A program made the translations under genes and the position numbers. Below the pieces are notes generated by a model, which worked only from the letters and a program-made list of their open reading frames with translations, did not search any database and was not told the origin of the DNA. This document shows positions 1-7,681 of a stretch of 37,843 nt of DNA, piece after piece. The DNA comes from Bacillota bacterium (lineage in GTDB: Bacteria; Bacillota; Bacilli; Paenibacillales; NBRC-103111): the NCBI GenBank assembly GCA_023393235.1, contig JAEWMH010000223.1, positions 1 through 37,843 of the forward strand, given 5' to 3'. The stretch's first letter is position 1. Every line of letters begins with the position of its first letter.

Positions 1-245
1 ACGCCCCCGTCCCCGCACATGAGCCATGGCGGGGGACGAGAGCTTGTATACTCCCGCGGTTCCACCCCAGTTGATGCGACTTTTGTCCCGGCTGGGTCCA
101 AAAATACGCATCCGCTTTCTTGTCACCGGCTCGGGAGCGCCTGTCTTGCGGCTGCTGTACCGGGCTTCCACTATCCCCGGTTCGCTTCAACAGCAGGCTG
201 CCGCATAGATTTCTCCGTCACAGCCGAATCTTCGATTTGCTTACC
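1..245 (-). promoter_or_regulatory. T-box leader (tRNA-sensing riboswitch), 3' end cut by window edge
   Basis: Read on the minus strand this is a T-box leader. The signature antiterminator element GGGGTGGAACCGCGGGAG lies at 68-51. Upstream, a distal Stem I hairpin is visible around 187-135: strand CTGCTGT pairs with ACAGCAG, enclosing a GAAGCGA segment and a CCGGG/CCCGG stem with a GATAGTGGAAG loop, as in known T-boxes. A CTCCCGAGCC segment follows. After the T-box, GTCCCCCGC (37-29) can pair with GCGGGGA (16-10), the start of the competing terminator; the expected U-run would lie outside the window. Such leaders raise transcription of aminoacyl-tRNA synthetase or amino-acid genes when the matching tRNA is uncharged. 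The regulated gene is to the left of base 1. I could not fix the specifier codon by eye. Confidence 0.87.
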
Positions 246-274
246 ATGTTATCCATAATGAGGGGGTTTGTCAA
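246..274 (-). promoter_or_regulatory. sigma-A promoter of the T-box leader
   Basis: On the minus strand a perfect -35 box TTGACA (274-269) is followed, after exactly 17 bp, by TAACAT (251-246). Transcription should start near 240, just ahead of Stem I. It lies between the pectinesterase stop and the leader, so the leader is an independent unit and not read-through from the pectinase operon. Confidence 0.8.
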
Positions 275-325
275 GCTGCGGGTATCCCGGGACATTGCCC
301 ATCATGCCAGGTTTGAAACCTGTGC

Positions 326-1873
326 TTAATGCGCCGGATCCCAGCCGTCACTGCCGGCCAGCACCGATTGCGTATTGATGGCCGCTGCCTGGGACGCGCT
401 GAGCTGCCGTGACCAGCCCACCCTGCCGGATACCGCCGCGCCTGAGCCTGTGTTGCCGAATTCGGCATACCGGGCGGTGCTTTCGTTAGCGGCATTGCCC
501 CAGTTATTCCACCCCTCCGGCTTAATGTGGGTATCCATGAAGGAGTACAAATAATGCACCGAGGCATACGGTCTCCAGGGGCGGCCCAAATGAACGGCGT
601 CGTCCAACGAACCCGAACGGGTCAGACTGCTGTTGATGAACACATAGCCATAGGCTGTGGCCTGGTCCGTGGAAGCCGCGGTAACGTAGCCGTTGCCCAG
701 GCTTTTGATCTCGCAGTTTTCAAATACCGCAGTAGCCCCGCCGAAGATGAAGTCCACTGTGCCTTCAAAATAGGAGTTGCGGTAATAGTGCCTGCCGCCG
801 TTGGCGTAGAGGGTATCCTGATTCCCCAGAATCCGCACATTAGTAAAGCTGGCCCGGTCTCCGGTCACATACAGGGCAACCGCTTGTCCGGCAGTGGCGC
901 CGGCGGTATTGCGGAAGGTGATGTTTTCCGCCGTAAAGTTATTGCCTCTGACATAAACGCTTGAGCTATTGGAGGTGCCGCCTGCGGAGCTTGCCGTATC
1001 CGCATAGGTCAGGATGGCCCCTTCGGCACTTTCCCCAATCAGCGTGATATTCGGCTTGTTGGCGGGGAAGTTGAGCTTTTCGGTATAGGTGCCATTTTTC
1101 ACAAAAATAGTGACGTTGGCTGTATTATTGACCGGCACGGCATCAATAGCCGCCTGGACGGTAGTGTATACGCCCGATCCCCCGCTTTTACTGACGACAA
1201 GTGCTCCTGAAGGTATCGCTGAGGATACCGGCTTCACCAGAATATCGTCCAGATAATGGGACCCGGCGGAGCTGTTGGGCGTAAAGGACTCGTACCCGTC
1301 GATGTTGGAAACAGCGTTGAAAAAGACGGCGGCACTGGCTTTTTTGACCCCGTTGACGTAGACATCCGCCTTATCCGTGGCCGGATCAGCTACGATCCGG
1401 ATGGTGTACCAGGTATTGGCGGCATAGCCGCTTTGGAGGGTTACATAGGTGCTGTCCGGGTTCCGGTACGACAGACTGCCGCCGATGGTTTCGATGGATA
1501 CCGCAGCCGTTGTCCCGCTGAGGAAGCGGAATACCTTGGTGTTATTGACCAAGGACGGCTGCATGAACTTGAAGGTGGCCTCCACCTTGCCGGTCTGGGC
1601 GGTGAAGCTTTTTTTCAACCCGGATAAGGCCGTGGTGCTGGTGTCGTTAAGAAAAATACTGCGGTTGGCCGAACTGGGCACAGCCGCCACACGCACTGTT
1701 CCTCCATCTTCGGATACGGTAAAGCCGGAGGGTTGGCTTCCTGCGGCGGTACTGTTAAAGTTGTTGTCCGCCAAAGGTGCTGCAGCCAAGGCCTGTCCGC
1801 CCGGCGCCAGCCCGAATAATGCTGCGGCCAGTACGGCTGCGGCACCGGCGGTGAACCATTTTTTCATCATCAT
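326..1873 (-). CDS. secreted pectinesterase with N-terminal beta-sandwich-like domain
   Basis: Pectin methylesterase (carbohydrate esterase family 8): removes methyl esters from homogalacturonan, exposing it to pectate lyase. The 515-residue protein has a signal peptide (MMMKKW, then a hydrophobic stretch, cleavage near residues 30-32). Residues about 34-220 look like a concanavalin/laminin-G-type beta-sandwich, possibly carbohydrate-binding (inference). Residues about 225-515 are the catalytic beta-helix with family motifs GQAVALYV (329-336), QDTLY (352-356, acid/base D353), DFIFGG (374-379, nucleophile D374) and LGRPW (429-433, R431 and W433). The start is the first of three ATGs, 5 nt after GGAGGAATT-type ribosome site. 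It lies 30 bp behind the pectate lyase on the same strand, so the two are co-transcribed and act in sequence on pectin. Confidence 0.93.
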   Translation of the reverse strand: MMMKKWFTAGAAAVLAAALFGLAPGGQALAAAPLADNNFNSTAAGSQPSGFTVSEDGGTVRVAAVPSSANRSIFLNDTSTTALSGLKKSFTAQTGKVEATFKFMQPSLVNNTKVFRFLSGTTAAVSIETIGGSLSYRNPDSTYVTLQSGYAANTWYTIRIVADPATDKADVYVNGVKKASAAVFFNAVSNIDGYESFTPNSSAGSHYLDDILVKPVSSAIPSGALVVSKSGGSGVYTTVQAAIDAVPVNNTANVTIFVKNGTYTEKLNFPANKPNITLIGESAEGAILTYADTASSAGGTSNSSSVYVRGNNFTAENITFRNTAGATAGQAVALYVTGDRASFTNVRILGNQDTLYANGGRHYYRNSYFEGTVDFIFGGATAVFENCEIKSLGNGYVTAASTDQATAYGYVFINSSLTRSGSLDDAVHLGRPWRPYASVHYLYSFMDTHIKPEGWNNWGNAANESTARYAEFGNTGSGAAVSGRVGWSRQLSASQAAAINTQSVLAGSDGWDPAH

Positions 1874-1903
1874 AAATTCCTCCTTTAAGTTGGGAACTGT
1901 CCG

Positions 1904-3343
1904 TTATTTGCGGATCTTGCCTGCTCCTGCGCTCTTCAGGACATAAGCGGGAACGGATGAAGCGCTGTCCTTCACGTAGGTGTAAGAGCTGGCCGGGTTA
2001 AACGTGGTACCCCCGGTCTGGTTGACGCCTGTGCAATTCTCCTTTATATTGTCGCTGGTAAAAACGACATTGGCCGTTGAATCCCCCAAGGTGGTGATAT
2101 CCTCGGAATTCTTGAAATAATTGGCCTCCAAAAGCACCTGTGCCGTATTGTGGCTGGCTGTACCGTAGTCCCCCAGATTGAGGAAATAGTTGTTGAATAC
2201 ATGGACATCCGAATTGTTGACCCGGGGATTGCGCTGGTTGGTGCCGTTGAAGAAATTATGATGGATCGTGACCTTGGGACGGTTATCGTATTCGTCGTTG
2301 CCTACGGCGAAGGTTTTGTTGTGATTGCTGAATTCCGTGTTTGATACCGTCACGTAATCGGCGCCCTTCACCACATCCACCAAACCGTCTTCCATATGCG
2401 TCAGCGTACAGCGGTCAATCCAGACATGGTGCGCCCCGTTCTGCACAGTAATGGCATCCCAATCCCCCAGCTTGCCGTCCCAGGACTGGAAGGAATCCTT
2501 GATGGTCAAATTGCGGATAATGACGTTCTTCTCATTATTGGTTACCTGCAGCCCGCCATATTGCAGCGTAGCATTGGTGCCCATACCCAGAATGGTCTTG
2601 TTGGATTTCACCGGAATGCGGGCGCCCCAGGGAGACATCTGGATGGTGCCCTGGACCCGGATGACCAACGGTTCCGTGGAGCCAGCGTACGCCTCCAGCT
2701 CCGCTTGGGTGGTGGCGGTTACGGTGGCGCCCCCCAAACCGCCGGTGGTGCCGTTTTGACCAAGAGCATTGACGCTGGCCCAGCCTACCGGACTCAAATC
2801 CTTGACCATAACGGAATACATCTCTCCTCCGGCTGCAGCGCTGCCAAGGGAAACCGTCGTATTGGCCCCTACATCCTTTTTGTACACCCGGAAGGTTTTG
2901 CCTGCGCTGTTGGTGATGTCGTCGTCCGTATCGTACCAGTCCGACAGCCACGAAGGGATGGCTTTGCTTTTGTCTGCCGCCACATAAATCTGCGCCCGCA
3001 CCAGCACCTTGAAGGAAACCAGCGTACTGCCGGTGTAGCTTTTGGAATCGGCCGCTGTCTGGATCCACTGCCAGCCGTAATACGGGTCCTTCAGCGCGGT
3101 CCAGGTAATACTTTGGTCACCATACTGCTTGTCCCCCATCTGCAGGCTGTACTGGAGCGACCAATCCGCACTGTTGGCGGAATCTTGCACCGCAAGATTG
3201 GTGATAATGCCCAAGGATGCAGGGCCTGCCGCCTGGACCAGAGCCGGTGATGCTCCCACTGCCGCTGTCACAAGCAGCACCAACACAAGGAGAAGCATGG
3301 AACTGGACTTCCGGAATCCTGCCTTTACACTCATTCCATTCAT
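1904..3343 (-). CDS. secreted pectate lyase, polysaccharide lyase family 1
   Basis: Cleaves de-esterified polygalacturonate by calcium-dependent beta-elimination outside the cell. 479 residues: signal peptide (basic KAGFRKSSS, hydrophobic 16-35, AxA-type site near 38-39), then about 150 residues of unassigned sequence (41-190), then a right-handed beta-helix. Family motifs seen: DWDAI (295-298 region), HHVWIDRCTL (305-314; usual family form is vWIDHC, here Arg replaces His), a D-rich MEDGLVDVVKGADYVT segment (317-332), and IHHNFFNGTNQRNPRV (360-375) holding the catalytic arginine. Start ATG at 3343 sits 5 nt after GGAGGGGG; a second ATG three codons on is less well placed. It is the first gene of the lyase-esterase operon and is preceded by a cre-like site and two hairpins, which fits carbon-catabolite control. 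Confidence 0.93.
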   Translation of the reverse strand: MNGMSVKAGFRKSSSMLLLVLVLLVTAAVGASPALVQAAGPASLGIITNLAVQDSANSADWSLQYSLQMGDKQYGDQSITWTALKDPYYGWQWIQTAADSKSYTGSTLVSFKVLVRAQIYVAADKSKAIPSWLSDWYDTDDDITNSAGKTFRVYKKDVGANTTVSLGSAAAGGEMYSVMVKDLSPVGWASVNALGQNGTTGGLGGATVTATTQAELEAYAGSTEPLVIRVQGTIQMSPWGARIPVKSNKTILGMGTNATLQYGGLQVTNNEKNVIIRNLTIKDSFQSWDGKLGDWDAITVQNGAHHVWIDRCTLTHMEDGLVDVVKGADYVTVSNTEFSNHNKTFAVGNDEYDNRPKVTIHHNFFNGTNQRNPRVNNSDVHVFNNYFLNLGDYGTASHNTAQVLLEANYFKNSEDITTLGDSTANVVFTSDNIKENCTGVNQTGGTTFNPASSYTYVKDSASSVPAYVLKSAGAGKIRK

Positions 3344-3358
3344 TCGATTCCCCCTCCA

Positions 3359-3419
3359 TATATAGCGTTTTCATAAGCTATATAAACGGAAGCCTGAGGA
3401 TCAATTCCCCAGGCTTCCG
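3359..3419 (-). promoter_or_regulatory. two leader hairpins before the pectate lyase gene
   Basis: Stem 1: TATATAGC (3359-3366) pairs perfectly with GCTATATA (3377-3384). Stem 2: CGGAAGCCTG (3387-3396) pairs perfectly with CAGGCTTCCG (3410-3419), extended by GG/CC inside. Read towards the gene (minus), stem 2 is followed by TTTATAT, which is terminator-like but has a weak U-run. It could end transcription from the lipoprotein operon upstream or act as an attenuator in the pectinase leader. Stem 1 ends just before the ribosome site of the lyase. Roles are inferred. Confidence 0.5.
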
Positions 3420-3432
3420 ATAAGCGCTTGCT
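3419..3432 (+). promoter_or_regulatory. candidate CcpA cre site for the pectinase operon
   Basis: GATAAGCGCTTGCT matches 12 of 14 positions of the Bacillus cre consensus TGWAARCGYTWNCW, with the palindromic core AAGCGCTT intact. It lies 76 bp before the pectate lyase start, a usual place for repression by CcpA/HPr-Ser-P when good sugars are present. The promoter itself was not identified with confidence. Confidence 0.5.
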
Positions 3433-3637
3433 CCTGATGTCCAAACAGCCCTTCCCGTTAACACTGCTGCAGGAGCAGATGCACTACGGTACATCTCATT
3501 ATGGTACGGTCTTCCAATAAAATGCTATATGCACCGCATAACCAAATTGCTCGGAAGCTTGGCAGACGGCATAACGGACCGACAGTATACATCAGACAAC
3601 CTGCCCATGTGCAGCAAACAACCATTTTCTACTATTT

Positions 3638-3829
3638 TTATGGTTTCCGTTCCATTTTCCCTTGGCCCTGACCTTGGAATTGACCTTGGAATTGACCTTG
3701 GCCTTGGCCTTGGGATTGGTTCTGGCCATTATCCGGAATGGTCTGGGCGGAGATGAATTCGCAGGCGGCCAGGGACAGACAGCAAATGAGCAGCACCCCA
3801 AGACGGGCGGCAGCCTTCCCTCTTTTCAT
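3638..3829 (-). CDS. small Gln/Gly-rich lipoprotein
   Basis: A 63-residue protein starting MKRGKAAARLG, with a hydrophobic core and lipobox LAAC (cysteine about residue 23), so it should be a membrane-anchored lipoprotein with a mature part of only about 40 residues. The mature part is dominated by Gln-Gly and Gln-Phe-Gln-Gly repeats, encoded by a short tandem repeat (about 3662-3712). The start at 3829 follows GGAGGGATGAAGG and is 4 bp beyond the stop of the membrane glycosyltransferase-like gene, so the two are translationally coupled. An upstream in-frame ATG at 3862 would give a longer form lacking a good signal start. No family is recognised; function unknown. Confidence 0.6.
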   Translation of the reverse strand: MKRGKAAARLGVLLICCLSLAACEFISAQTIPDNGQNQSQGQGQGQFQGQFQGQGQGKMERKP

Positions 3830-3833
3830 TCCT

Positions 3834-5384
3834 TCATCCCTCCTTTTCCGTGAATAGGGCATCGTACATATCCTTGAAGCCCATGTAGGACATCATCAGC
3901 AGAAGCGGATAAACGGGAAACAGATAACGGGATTTGATCTCCCACAGCAGATAAAAGGCGATAAAACCCAGAACCACCAGCACCAGCGGGGTTTCGGCGA
4001 AGCGCCCGAATTTCAGCCCGCCGATCAACCGGACCAGTATAAAGCCATACATCAGGATGTTCATAGCGTACATGGCCCATGTGAGGCCCACTCTGGCGGT
4101 GGAGTCACCCTTGAACAGCTCCGTGGCAAAGGTAGTGTAGCTGTACTTATCCCCTACGGCGCCCATGCCCCGGCCAAAGGTGGAGGAGCCGTTGCCAATA
4201 CCGTACCTCTCCATCTGGTAGGTGCCTTCGGTCCAGGTCCAGACCAGCTTCTTGGCGTACATCTTGAGGAGGCCTCCCGTTTCCGCTTCAGACAGCTTGC
4301 GGCTGATCTCCTCCTTAAACAGCTCCGTGCTTTTCTCCTTGTCATAGCCGGCCTGCCGCTGATAAATATTGTAGCTTTGGCGGTTGTCCCAAAAGCCGAA
4401 GGTGCTTTGGTTGATCCCCATGTTCAGCCACATGTAGACGGGAGCGGAGTTAGCGTTTACCGCCCCCTCCACCTTGCCGGTTGCCTGGAGCAGCAGATTC
4501 TGTGTCCAGCCCGGCGTCATAAAAACAAGCACCGTTACTGCAAGGGCCAAGGCTGATTTTTTGACCACGATGCTCCGGATTTGAAGCAGCACACTGATGG
4601 CGATGGCCACCAAGAAAATGGCCCCGATGCTCCGGAAATAATTCCCGATTGCCAGCAAAACCGCTGCAAGGATCATATATTTCAGGGCTTCCTCCTTCAT
4701 AAACCGGACGGCAAAATAAAGGGCCGAGGTAAGAAACGCCGTAGCGATGACATCATTATAAATAAGGTTGTTCATAAACAGCGCCGGGGCATAACAGGCT
4801 GCCAGGATAAGAACGCCGTAATCCCGGCTTCGGGATTTCACATTCAGCTCCTTGTAGAGCAGGTACACCATCAGCGTCGTGATCAGGGTGAAGCCGATGT
4901 TGAAGAGCTTGATGACCAGATAATTGTCCGGGAACAAAAGCAGCAGCGTCTTCAAATACAGCACAAAAGAAAAGTTAAACGGAAACATATGCAGATAGCC
5001 GGTGGTTTGGAACGAGGAATAATCCCCCCGGTAGAGCATGTTTTGGGCCAGGGCCAGCACCGTTTGGGAGTCGTCCGTAGGCAGCCGGGGAAACAGGAAA
5101 ATAATCGCTGTCTGGACGGCGAAGGAAGCGGCCAGTACAGCCGGAATGATAATTGTCGGACTGAATCTGTCCAGCCTCCGGCACAGCGCATACAGGCCAA
5201 GCCCCGCCAGCAGCAGTGCCGCGGCCGTAACGATGAACAGCAGAAGCTGCTGCTTTTCCAGCACTGGTGTATCTCCGTACACTGCATACAGGTACTTTGC
5301 CCGCACCAAAAAGGAGGAGGCGACAAACAGCCCCAGGAACAGTGTAAGCAGGATGTAGAGCAATTTGTGAATTCCTTTGACCAT
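3834..5384 (-). CDS. polytopic membrane glycosyltransferase-like protein (GT39/ArnT-like)
   Basis: A 516-residue integral membrane protein with roughly ten to twelve hydrophobic segments, beginning at residue 8. Its layout resembles polyprenol-phosphate-sugar-dependent glycosyltransferases of the PMT/ArnT group: an early extracytoplasmic loop with acidic residues (RLPTDDSQTVLALAQNML, about 100-117), many helices, a soluble stretch (about 300-400), and a C-terminal segment LWEIKSRYLFPVYPLLLMM typical of the group. The family places transfer of lipid-linked sugars to proteins or cell-envelope polymers on the outer face of the membrane. The acceptor here is unknown. It starts after an AGGAGG-like site (TTTAGGAGGGG) and is followed directly by a small lipoprotein that may be a partner or substrate (inference). 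Confidence 0.72.
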   Translation of the reverse strand: MVKGIHKLLYILLTLFLGLFVASSFLVRAKYLYAVYGDTPVLEKQQLLLFIVTAAALLLAGLGLYALCRRLDRFSPTIIIPAVLAASFAVQTAIIFLFPRLPTDDSQTVLALAQNMLYRGDYSSFQTTGYLHMFPFNFSFVLYLKTLLLLFPDNYLVIKLFNIGFTLITTLMVYLLYKELNVKSRSRDYGVLILAACYAPALFMNNLIYNDVIATAFLTSALYFAVRFMKEEALKYMILAAVLLAIGNYFRSIGAIFLVAIAISVLLQIRSIVVKKSALALAVTVLVFMTPGWTQNLLLQATGKVEGAVNANSAPVYMWLNMGINQSTFGFWDNRQSYNIYQRQAGYDKEKSTELFKEEISRKLSEAETGGLLKMYAKKLVWTWTEGTYQMERYGIGNGSSTFGRGMGAVGDKYSYTTFATELFKGDSTARVGLTWAMYAMNILMYGFILVRLIGGLKFGRFAETPLVLVVLGFIAFYLLWEIKSRYLFPVYPLLLMMSYMGFKDMYDALFTEKEG

Positions 5385-5481
5385 GGAACCCCTCCTAAAG
5401 CTTCCGTGTGATTTTTCGGCAGGATGCCCTGATTATAAAGGCCCAACCTGAAAATCCGTTGAAAGGCGGAAGCAGGCAAAA

Positions 5482-5658
5482 TGCAAATCTGCAGTTATTT
5501 TTTAACATTACTGACGGACGGACACCTCATCCTGCAAATCTGCAGTTATTTGGGGCCGCCCCCCCCTTCAAACGTACGCTTGCTCCGCAAATAACTGCAC
5601 TTTTGCAGGTAAACAACGGATCTTCCCCGATAACACAGAAATGAACTGCACTTTTGCA
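5482..5658. repeat. intergenic repeat family C, two direct plus two inverted copies
   Basis: The 373-bp spacer between the glycosyltransferase-like gene and the thioredoxin-like gene holds four copies of a 19-mer. TGCAAATCTGCAGTTATTT stands at 5482-5500 and 5533-5551 (51 bp apart). Its inverted form AAATAACTGCACTTTTGCA stands at 5589-5607, with a diverged copy at 5640-5658 (again 51 bp apart). The whole block is an imperfect inverted repeat. No gene is visible in the spacer. Confidence 0.85.
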
Positions 5659-5697
5659 GGATGGGCCGGTTCCTTCCCCGGCTGTCCCCTTGCACAA

Positions 5698-5733
5698 CAA
5701 AAAACCGCCGGAGCGTCTTTCCCTCCAGCGGTT
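5698..5733 (-). terminator. intrinsic terminator of the thioredoxin-like gene
   Basis: On the minus strand AACCGCTGGAG (5733-5723) pairs with CTCCGGCGGTT (5713-5703), one G-U pair, followed by TTTTTTGTTGTG. It lies 25 bp after the stop of the gene at 5758-6348. Confidence 0.85.
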
Positions 5734-5757
5734 CCATCCTTGCTTATTATAAAAAAA

Positions 5758-6348
5758 TCAGCTCCGCGGCACCAGATCGCAGGCATCCGCCGGCATCCAG
5801 TGCTCGTCCTGGCCCTCCCATTTCACATTGCAGCCAATGGGATTGGTCAAAGGCACGGACAACGGCTTGCCTGCCACGAGCTCCGACAAGGCCCGGTCCA
5901 GATCATTGACGGTGGCCTTCTCCGATTCCCGCGGGTTATCCAGCCCCCGGCCGGAGTATACCAGCTTCCGCTCCCCGTCGAACACGTAGAAGTGCGGCGT
6001 GCGCAGGGCACCGTATGCCTTGGCAACGGTTTGGTCCTTATCGCGGAGGTAGGTCCAGGGAAACTTCTGCTCCTCCATCCGCTGGACCATATGGTCGAAG
6101 GAATCATCGGGTTTGGTGATTTCACTGTTGGCGTTGATGCCCACAAAAGCGACACCCTGTTCCTTGTACTTCAGCGCAGTGTGGCGGGTTACCTCATCGG
6201 AGCCGACCACATAGGGACAATGGTTGCAGGTGAAGAAAACAACGAGTACAGGGGCTCCGGCAAAGTCTTGCAGCGAGTAGGTTTTACCATCAGTAGCCGG
6301 CAGGGAAAAATCCGGCGCTTGCTCACCCAATTGCAGCGTAAATGCCAT
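5758..6348 (-). CDS. thioredoxin-fold (AhpC/TSA-like) family protein
   Basis: A 196-residue cytoplasmic protein of the thioredoxin/peroxiredoxin superfamily. It opens with the family pattern LGEQAPDFSLPATDGKTYSL (6-25), then FAGAPVLVVFFTCNHCPYV with a C-N-H-C redox pair (about residues 40-43) followed by Pro. A cis-Pro segment RTPHFYVFD (about 116-124) completes the thioredoxin fold. The family reduces disulfides or peroxides; the CNHC form is common in a group annotated only as thioredoxin family protein. Start ATG 6348 follows GGAGGCGATGAA. Single gene with its own terminator; substrate unknown. Confidence 0.85.
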   Translation of the reverse strand: MAFTLQLGEQAPDFSLPATDGKTYSLQDFAGAPVLVVFFTCNHCPYVVGSDEVTRHTALKYKEQGVAFVGINANSEITKPDDSFDHMVQRMEEQKFPWTYLRDKDQTVAKAYGALRTPHFYVFDGERKLVYSGRGLDNPRESEKATVNDLDRALSELVAGKPLSVPLTNPIGCNVKWEGQDEHWMPADACDLVPRS

Positions 6349-6452
6349 TTCATCGCCTCCATCACGGATTCCGGCCTTGGCCGTCCCCTAAATTGTAACG
6401 GAGCCTCCGGGAGGAAAACAAGGCGAAACCGGATCTCCGGCTTATCCCCCCC

Positions 6453-7130
6453 TTAAATCCACTGAACAACCTCTTCCATCGGACGTCTTGTTTTGGGCTG
6501 GGGCTCCTTGGCACGGTAGCCGAACCCGGCCATCACGGATATGCCGAAATGCTCCGGATCGAGAATGCCCTCTTCCTGCAGGATGCTCTCCACCGCTGCC
6601 GGATTGAAGCCTTCGATGGGGCAGGAATCAATGCCCAGGAATGCAGCCGCCGTCAGCATATTGCCCAATGCAATATAGCTTTGTTTGCAGGCCCAATCGA
6701 ACAGCGCCCGGTCATTCCCCAGCAGGTTGAATTCGTTGCGCTGGAAATTTTCGTACACAGCCTTCATCTTCTCTGCCACAGCCTCCGGCAGCTTCTTCAC
6801 CTCGGTCATCATCTGGGTGATGTAATTGCCGCTATAGATCACGTCTTTGGACTTCCGGGCCAGGATAATGACAAAATGGCTGGCCCCGTTCAGGCTGTTC
6901 TGCGCCCCCCAGGACACCGGGAAAAGCTTCTGCTTCAGCGCTTTGTCCTGGATCACCAGGAACTTCCACGGCTCAAAGCCGAAGGAGCTGGGGGACAGTC
7001 TCCCCGCCTCCAAGATCGTGTTGAAATCCTCCGGGGTAATGATCTTCTCCGGATCAAACTGCTTGCAGGCATGGCGGAACTCCATTACATCCAGGAACTG
7101 CTGATTTTTTGTGGAAAGGGTGGACATCAT
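6453..7130 (-). CDS. NAD(P)H-dependent FMN nitroreductase (NfsB/YfkO-like)
   Basis: Flavin enzyme of the nitroreductase family that reduces nitroaromatics and quinones with NAD(P)H. From ATG 7130 it has 225 residues, the usual size. Features: FRHACKQFDPEK (FMN-phosphate-binding Arg/Lys near the N terminus), LSPSSFGFEPWKFLVI (the conserved SPSS-x-Q/E-PW region), and a C-terminal GFGYRAKEPQPKTRRP segment typical of the family. Two ATGs in a row at 7130 and 7127 follow GAGAGGCAGG; the open frame extends to 7199 but that part has no sensible ribosome site. It is divergent from an HxlR-type regulator, an arrangement seen for quinone/electrophile-responsive nitroreductases. Confidence 0.9.
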   Translation of the reverse strand: MMSTLSTKNQQFLDVMEFRHACKQFDPEKIITPEDFNTILEAGRLSPSSFGFEPWKFLVIQDKALKQKLFPVSWGAQNSLNGASHFVIILARKSKDVIYSGNYITQMMTEVKKLPEAVAEKMKAVYENFQRNEFNLLGNDRALFDWACKQSYIALGNMLTAAAFLGIDSCPIEGFNPAAVESILQEEGILDPEHFGISVMAGFGYRAKEPQPKTRRPMEEVVQWI

Positions 7131-7184
7131 CAAAACCTGCCTCTCAATTGGTATGCCATTACCATAGCATAACCATGTACCGGA

Positions 7185-7216
7185 TTGAAGTACGCACATT
7201 TTTGATATACAATATC
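7185..7216 (+). promoter_or_regulatory. HxlR-gene promoter with overlapping dyad
   Basis: TTGAAG (7185-7190), 17 bp, TACAAT (7208-7213) form a promoter for the HxlR gene. A dyad GATAT-ACA-ATATC (7204-7216) covers the -10 box, a likely operator for autoregulation that could also affect the divergent nitroreductase. Confidence 0.5.
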
Positions 7217-7266
7217 ATATTAATATCCTAAGTATCTTTTTTATCCTAAAGGGAGAGTGAAGAGGA

Positions 7267-7647
7267 ATGGACCATTGTGAAGCTCCGGCAAACCAGCATC
7301 AGCCCTGCGCCGTGGAAATCACCTTGAATATCATCAGCGGCAAATGGAAAGGCATTATTCTGTACCGGCTGTTGAACGGCAAAAAGCGGTTTAATGAGCT
7401 CAAACGGCAGATGCCCAATGTGACCCACCGGACCCTGACCCTGCAGCTGCGTGAGCTGGAGGCGGACGGGATCGTGAAACGGACTGTCTACGCCGAGGTG
7501 CCGCCCCGGGTGGAATATGAGCTGACGGAGCTGGGAATGTCCATGACTCCCATTATTAAGGCCATTTACGACTGGGGCGTCAGCTACCGGAACAGCCAGC
7601 AATCTCAGTCCGCTGCGGCTCTGGAGGCCTTGGGCGGAGAAGCCTAA
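7267..7647 (+). CDS. HxlR-family winged-helix transcriptional regulator
   Basis: A 126-residue DNA-binding protein. Residues about 15-105 match the HxlR winged helix: CAVEITLNIISGKWKGIILYRLLNGKKRFNELKRQMP, then THRTLTLQLRELEADGIVKRTVYAEVPPRVEYELTELG. An N-terminal Cys (C4) and the family-typical Cys (C14) could be redox-sensing, as in YodB/HypR relatives (inference). ATG 7267 follows AGTGAAGAGGA. It faces the nitroreductase across a 136-bp control region and probably regulates it in response to electrophiles. Confidence 0.9.
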   Translation: MDHCEAPANQHQPCAVEITLNIISGKWKGIILYRLLNGKKRFNELKRQMPNVTHRTLTLQLRELEADGIVKRTVYAEVPPRVEYELTELGMSMTPIIKAIYDWGVSYRNSQQSQSAAALEALGGEA

Positions 7648-7681
7648 GAGGCAAGGAAAACGACGGGAGAGGCAGAGGAGG

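Noticed and set aside
308..322. Terminator after the pectinesterase gene (CAGGTTTGAAACCTG)
   Set aside because: Only a short AT-rich stem with no following T-run on the minus strand; too weak to call.
19..329. Short open frames at the left edge
   Set aside because: They lie across the T-box leader, have no ribosome sites and no protein-like composition.
2396..3250. Long open frame (284 codons) on the plus strand opposite the pectate lyase
   Set aside because: Antisense shadow of a well-supported gene, no ribosome site, no recognisable motif, and arginine/glycine-rich composition caused by GC bias.
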